The translations under genes and the position numbers were made by a program. From the NCBI GenBank assembly GCA_036794395.1, contig DAIRGS010000067.1, forward strand, positions 1 through 25,839: a stretch of DNA of 25,839 nucleotides, given 5' to 3'. The notes beneath the pieces were generated by a model. The model was not told where the DNA came from. It did no database searches and worked only from the letters and a program-made list of their open reading frames with translations. The stretch's first letter is position 1. The number at the start of each line of letters is the position of its first letter. Of the stretch, positions 22,640-25,839 are shown in pieces. The stretch is from DASXMX01 sp036794395 (lineage in GTDB: Bacteria > Planctomycetota > Phycisphaerae > Tepidisphaerales > Tepidisphaeraceae).

Positions 22640-23317
22640 ATGAACGTCAAGTGCGATTGTGGCAAGCGGATGGTGGTGAGCGATGCTCTGGCGGGCAAAA
22701 CAGTGCGCTGCTCGGCCTGCGGCGAAGGCATTTATGTCGCCCCCGCCGCACCTCAGGCTGTCGGCGCAAAAGGTGGCACTCAGAAGCCTGAATCTGCCGG
22801 CCTATATATTTCGCCACAATTAATGGGTGGGGCGATTGCCGTTGCGGTCCTGGTCTTAATTGGCCTGGCGTTTTATCTGGGGCCGATCCGTGTTGGCCGT
22901 CAATGGGACGCCATGGACATGAAGGCGCGCAACACCGTGATGAACGTGATTACCTATGCGATCAAGGCCCATCTTTCAGAGCAGGGCGAATACGATCCCG
23001 CGCACCACGCACCGGCCATCGAGAGCACAGGTCTCGCATTTAATCGCCCGCTGTTGTCCATGAGCATGCCGACCAAGGTGCGCTTCGATGGCCACAGCAA
23101 CAATGGCGGTTTCACGGGCTACTACAACACCGAAACCGGCGAAGTCGAAGCCGATGTCGAGTGCGGCGGATACACCGTCGCCGGCATGGTCGCCCTGAGA
23201 AAACCCACGGCCCTGATCCACATGACCGCCCACGAAGTCAACAATGACCCGGTGGTGCAAGTAGACGGCCGTACACTCAAGATCATCAATCCGCCCAGAT
23301 TGGATGGAAAGTACTAA
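22640..23317 (+). CDS. Zinc-ribbon membrane-anchored protein, unknown function
   Basis: A 225-residue protein. It opens with a zinc ribbon with four cysteines (Cys5, Cys7, Cys24, Cys27: CDCG and CSACG), the type found at the N-terminus of many Planctomycetota proteins. A flexible Ala/Gly/Lys linker and one membrane helix (GGAIAVAVLVLIGLAFYLG, about 65-84) follow, then a ~135-residue outer domain with RNTVMNVITYAIKAHL, DGHSNNGGFTGYYNTETGEV and YTVAGMVALRKPTA that I do not recognise. The ATG at 22640 has GGAGG five bases upstream. The ribbon is presumably cytosolic and the C-terminal domain periplasmic. Confidence 0.75.
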   Translation: MNVKCDCGKRMVVSDALAGKTVRCSACGEGIYVAPAAPQAVGAKGGTQKPESAGLYISPQLMGGAIAVAVLVLIGLAFYLGPIRVGRQWDAMDMKARNTVMNVITYAIKAHLSEQGEYDPAHHAPAIESTGLAFNRPLLSMSMPTKVRFDGHSNNGGFTGYYNTETGEVEADVECGGYTVAGMVALRKPTALIHMTAHEVNNDPVVQVDGRTLKIINPPRLDGKY

Positions 23318-23365
23318 CGCGGTCACGCTCTGCTGAAATTCCAACCGAGAGCATCGAGGTATTTC

Positions 23366-23400
23366 CCCCCTCTCCCTCCGGGAGAGGGCCGGGGTGAGGG
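23366..23400. repeat. GC-rich hairpin repeat, family B, copy 2 (inverted)
   Basis: CCCCTCTCCCTCCGGGAGAGG followed by GCCGGGGTGAGGG is the reverse of copy 1 at 621-666. The CCTCTCCC and GGGAGAGG arms pair tightly. It sits 48 bp after the stop of the zinc-ribbon gene, where it could stall transcription, but no U-run follows. Confidence 0.65.
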
Positions 23401-23526
23401 CAAATGTAAAGCGCTTCTAAATTGCGAGCGCGTTTGCAAACATCGCTTTGAAAAAAATGGGTAGAGCGAAGTGAGGTTGAAAGCGGTGAATCAAGAAGTC
23501 TGAAAATGAATGTCGCCTGGCATTCG

Positions 23527-23598
23527 CCCTCACCCCAACCCTCTCACGTTCGGCAAGCTCAGTGCAGGCCCGGAGGGAGAGGGGGCAAGAGGGTGCGC
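23527..23598. repeat. Family B repeat interrupted by a 26-bp insert
   Basis: The left half CCCTCACCCCAACCCTCTC and right half GGAGGGAGAGGGGGCAAGAG match copy 1, but the hairpin loop is replaced by about 26 bp running ACGTTCGGCAAGCTCAGTGC and then AGGCCC. The right flank GGGTGCGCG also matches copy 1 (GGGCGCGC). Confidence 0.6.
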
Positions 23599-23676
23599 GT
23601 CAAACCGCGCAACAAAACCTGGACGAACCTGACCTTGAAAAAGAACGGGTTTTTCATCAGCCCAATGCGAGGTTCC

Positions 23677-23700
23677 CGCCGAGCGTACCGGTGTAGGGAG
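23677..23700. repeat. Degenerate family A repeat
   Basis: CCGCCGAGCGTACCGGTGTA followed by GGGAG resembles the right half of the family A repeats (CCGGCGTACCGGTGGAGGG) with several changes. The left half is not recognisable. Confidence 0.4.
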
Positions 23701-23803
23701 AAGACGGTGGGGTGTTATGTACCCCGGTTCCCCCGACTCAGATCCTTCGCTGCGCTCCAGGATGACATCTTCGGGGATTTCGGCGAAGCGATTACGTCAC
23801 CCA

Positions 23804-24586
23804 TCACTTCCCGCGCTTCAGTGGTGTCCACAAAAACAACGTGGCAATCTGCTCGTATCCCACTGCGGCGTAAAGCTTCACCCCGACATGGCTGGCCAGA
23901 AGCACCGCGATGTTTGCACCACTTGCTCGATCGTCCTTACGCATTCGCCCCAACAGCGCCCGTCCGATGCCCTGCCGGCGATGCTCTGGAGCAACATACA
24001 TGTTTGAACACCACGTCGCGTTTACTACCACGATGCTTCGAACCCAACCCACCGGCTCAATTTCGATCAGCGCGACGTACTGCCGGATGAGGGCGGCGGG
24101 ATCATTCAGATGCGTCGGCAGCACCTGTCGCGAACCCGCCTGCTTTGCAAGTCGTGTTGCCATCTCTAACGTCGTCACGCGCTCGATTCGCGCGGGGCAT
24201 GCGGGTCGCGGAATCCGTTTCAGTCGATGAATCATCAGGGGCTCGGTGTGTCCAAGCCGGTAGCCCAGTGCTTTATACGATTCGCGCATCAGGGCTTCAG
24301 GGTCGTTGACCGCCTGGATCGCGCACACCGCAAATCGGCCCCGCGCCTGTTTTCGGACAACCCGATCCACCTCGGCCGGCTCGACGCCGTGAGCGATCCA
24401 TTCCTCGTTGCGAACATCCGCCGAAGTGCGCGGGCCATCCCGCATGACCCAAACCGGGCCAATTCGCTGAGCAAGATACGGATGAGTAAAGCTCCTGGTG
24501 AAGGAGAAGCCGTGAACAAACACCTCGATCGCATGATCGATGCTGCCGGGCACTCCGTCTAAATTGGGTGAAGTGTTTGGAGTCAT
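23804..24586 (-). CDS. GNAT-family N-acetyltransferase
   Basis: A 260-residue protein whose C-terminal half is a GNAT domain. The acetyl-CoA-binding motif A is clear: NMYVAPEHRRQGIGRALL (195-212), preceded by the beta-4 strand VRSIVVVNATW and followed by NIAVLLASHVGVKLYAAVGYE. The N-terminal ~125 residues (FAVCAIQAVNDPEALMRESY, ALGYRLGHTEPLMIHRL) look like a degenerate GNAT-like half, so a tandem arrangement is possible. The acceptor substrate is unknown. The ATG at 24586 has no strong ribosome site. It is divergent from the sigma-factor gene across a 134-bp gap that should contain both promoters. Confidence 0.88.
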   Translation of the reverse strand: MTPNTSPNLDGVPGSIDHAIEVFVHGFSFTRSFTHPYLAQRIGPVWVMRDGPRTSADVRNEEWIAHGVEPAEVDRVVRKQARGRFAVCAIQAVNDPEALMRESYKALGYRLGHTEPLMIHRLKRIPRPACPARIERVTTLEMATRLAKQAGSRQVLPTHLNDPAALIRQYVALIEIEPVGWVRSIVVVNATWCSNMYVAPEHRRQGIGRALLGRMRKDDRASGANIAVLLASHVGVKLYAAVGYEQIATLFLWTPLKRGK

Positions 24587-24720
24587 CGGTCAGGCCGGCC
24601 AGTGTGGTCGATTGTGTATCGTCCTTCTTGAGCTGTAAACGACGGTCAGTCTGTTTTCGCGGCCGGCAATCATGATTCGCCACATTTCTTTGCCGCATTT
24701 TCCCCCTTTGGGCTCTCTTT

Positions 24721-25278
24721 ATGGGTGGAGCGGAACGAGGAGCAGGCCACTTGGAGTCAGACCGGCAACTGGTTGAGCAAGTGCTAAGTGGCAATCGCCA
24801 GGCGTATGCGTGCCTCGTCGAGCGGTATCAGCATGCCGTGTCTGCCGTTGCGTTACGCGTGCTTGGAGATCGGGAAGCGGCCCAAGACGCGGCCCAGAAC
24901 GCGTTCGTGTCCGCGTATACGAATCTGCATCGTCTTCAGGATGCCAATACGTTCGGCGCCTGGCTGCTGGTGATTGCACGGCGCGAGGCCCTGCGTGTCG
25001 CAAAAGCACGGCCTCGAACGATACCACTCGATGTCGACCACGATGCACCCGAACCGGCCGCCAATGAATTATTCGACGACGAGAAGCTAAACGGTCTGGC
25101 CATCGCCCTCGATCGACTCGCGGACCACGAGCAACAGGTCCTAATGTTGCGGTACTTCCAGGATCAGCCCGTGGCAGCCATCGCGGCCATTACCGGGCGC
25201 TCAGTCGGCACCGTCACCAAACAGATTTCCCGCGCTCTAAAACGGCTGCGCGAACAACTCGGAGGAACCGGAGCATGA
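24721..25278 (+). CDS. ECF-type RNA polymerase sigma-70 factor
   Basis: A 185-residue sigma factor with only regions 2 and 4. Region 2 (about 15-85): LVEQVLSGNRQAYACLVERY, DREAAQDAAQNAFVSAY, TFGAWLLVIARREALR. Region 4 (about 125-180): LDRLADHEQQVLMLRYF, VAAIAAITGRSVGTVTKQIS, ALKRLREQL. It directs RNA polymerase to a specific regulon, probably controlled by the membrane protein encoded next, whose ATG overlaps this stop (ATGA). The first ATG (24721) lacks a ribosome site; a TTG at 24751, eight bases after GAGGAG, would remove 10 residues and may be the true start. Such factors are numerous in Planctomycetota. Confidence 0.9.
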   Translation: MGGAERGAGHLESDRQLVEQVLSGNRQAYACLVERYQHAVSAVALRVLGDREAAQDAAQNAFVSAYTNLHRLQDANTFGAWLLVIARREALRVAKARPRTIPLDVDHDAPEPAANELFDDEKLNGLAIALDRLADHEQQVLMLRYFQDQPVAAIAAITGRSVGTVTKQISRALKRLREQLGGTGA

Positions 25279-25727
25279 AAGACCACGAAATCGAAAACGG
25301 TTTGAAACGACTGGGTCGCGAAACCGAGCCGCGAACATCAATGGTTGACGCCGTGATGCGGCGGGTTGAGCAAATTTCCACGACGGAAAGTGACGCCAAT
25401 TTCAGCAAATCTGCCGGTTCTCGAAGGATCTATCGCACGGCTGCGATGTTCATTGCAGTTGCGGCATGCGTCGCGGTGTCGATTCTCGTTATACGTTCCA
25501 TCTCATCCCCAACTCCAACAAAGCCGATAGTCATTGTCCCGCAAACCTACCCAGCCGATCCGCCCGAAAATCGGGTCCCCCGATTGATCGACTATCAGCG
25601 CGCTTATGTGCAATCCCCCGAGGCTTTGGAGGCGCTGCTGCAGCAGCGTCCTGTCGAGTCGGGCGGGAGGGAAGAGCCCGTGGTGCGGGCGGCGGATATC
25701 TCGCGTTCGGATTTAAATCTCTACTAA
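25275..25727 (+). CDS. Putative anti-sigma factor, single-pass membrane protein
   Basis: A 150-residue protein with a ~54-residue cytosolic N-terminus (MKDHEIENGLKRLGRETEPR, VDAVMRRVEQI), one membrane helix (YRTAAMFIAVAACVAVSILVI, about 53-73) and an outer tail rich in Pro/Glu. The size, topology and 4-bp overlap with the sigma gene suggest an anti-sigma factor. It lacks the HxxxCxxC motif of zinc-binding anti-sigma domains, and the domain itself is not recognised, so the role rests on context. It has a ribosome site, GGAGGAACCGGAGC. The C-terminus ends at ISRSDLNLY. Confidence 0.65.
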   Translation: MKDHEIENGLKRLGRETEPRTSMVDAVMRRVEQISTTESDANFSKSAGSRRIYRTAAMFIAVAACVAVSILVIRSISSPTPTKPIVIVPQTYPADPPENRVPRLIDYQRAYVQSPEALEALLQQRPVESGGREEPVVRAADISRSDLNLY

Positions 25728-25803
25728 AAAGAAAGTGATGGCTTCAATGATGACGCAACTCGCTCGCAGCATGAGGGTCTGTGACACTTTAGGCGGACGT
25801 CGT

Positions 25804-25839
25804 CTCCCTCCACCGGTACGCCGGGGGAGGGTTGGGGAG
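25804..25839. repeat. GC-rich hairpin repeat, family A, copy 3 (inverted, cut by window end)
   Basis: CTCCCTCCACCGGTACGCC followed by GGGGGAGGGTTGGGGAG is the reverse complement of the copy at 14122-14160 with about one difference. It starts 76 bp after the anti-sigma stop and runs off the window edge. Confidence 0.75.

Larger units (their letters stand above)
23318..23803. other. Gene-free gap filled with dispersed repeats
   Basis: No gene is supported in these 486 bases. They hold two family B hairpin repeats, a degenerate family A copy (23677-23700) and the stretch CCTTCGCTGCGCTCCAGGATGACATC (23744-23769 region), which also looks like an intergenic repeat. The open frames here translate to Ser/Pro/Arg-rich, repeat-derived sequence. 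The gap lies between convergent genes (zinc-ribbon and GNAT). Confidence 0.6.

Noticed and set aside
23366..23400. Intrinsic terminator after the zinc-ribbon gene
   Set aside because: The hairpin is strong but no U-tract follows, and the sequence is a member of a dispersed repeat family also found elsewhere.
1..25839. Complete mobile element, prophage or integron
   Set aside because: No transposase, integrase, recombinase or phage structural gene was seen in any frame.

Overview
The window looks like a chromosomal stretch from a member of the Planctomycetota, possibly a class such as Phycisphaerae, perhaps an environmental assembly. The evidence is the gene content: a squalene-cyclase-like/DUF4159 secreted protein, a DUF1080 secreted protein, decayed DUF1501 C-termini, a secreted protein with two STN-like repeats, a zinc-ribbon/TM protein, and many short GC-rich repeats in the intergenic DNA. 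No rRNA, tRNA, CRISPR array, phage genes or transposase were seen. The taxonomic call is an inference from family content, not a phylogeny.

Layout. 1-723 is non-coding and repeat-rich: a 9-bp tandem array, a fold-back element and a hairpin repeat. 724-3088 (minus) is egtB-egtD for ergothioneine synthesis. 3410-3961 (plus) is a small membrane protein that converges on a minus-strand ABC transporter operon (3969-6346) of the OpuC/EgtUV type: an ATPase plus a substrate-binding/permease fusion. 6505-7760 is a toxin-antitoxin patch with an AF2212-like/PIN pair (plus) and hicB-hicA (minus). hicBA lies between two decayed copies of the same DUF1501 C-terminus. 8056-9470 (plus) is panD and lgt. 9696-11539 holds a membrane protein of unknown function and a DUF6398-like protein. 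11733-13999 (minus) is a receiver-only response regulator and an LctP-type permease. 14315-16474 (minus) is an S46 dipeptidyl-peptidase, divergent from the DUF4159 protein (16818-19142), which is followed by a frameshifted DUF4261 gene. Then come a DinB-fold protein (minus), the STN-like secreted protein, a 250-bp imperfect palindrome, a DUF1080 protein, a zinc-ribbon protein, a repeat-filled gap, a GNAT acetyltransferase (minus), and a sigma-70/membrane-protein pair that probably forms a sigma/anti-sigma unit.

How the genes fit together. The clearest biological theme is the first 6.3 kb. A minimal ergothioneine pathway (EgtB, EgtD) is separated by one gene from an OpuC-family betaine-type ABC transporter. 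Ergothioneine is itself a trimethylammonium betaine and known EgtUV importers belong to this transporter family, so this may be a combined synthesis and transport locus. The transporter gene junction has been colonised by a dispersed repeat that now encodes the end of one protein and the start of the next.

The second theme is small non-coding elements. At least five repeat families are present, several nested in one another. Two fold-back elements (434-720 and 21491-21738) share terminal sequence and each starts 3-10 bp after the stop codon of an upstream gene.
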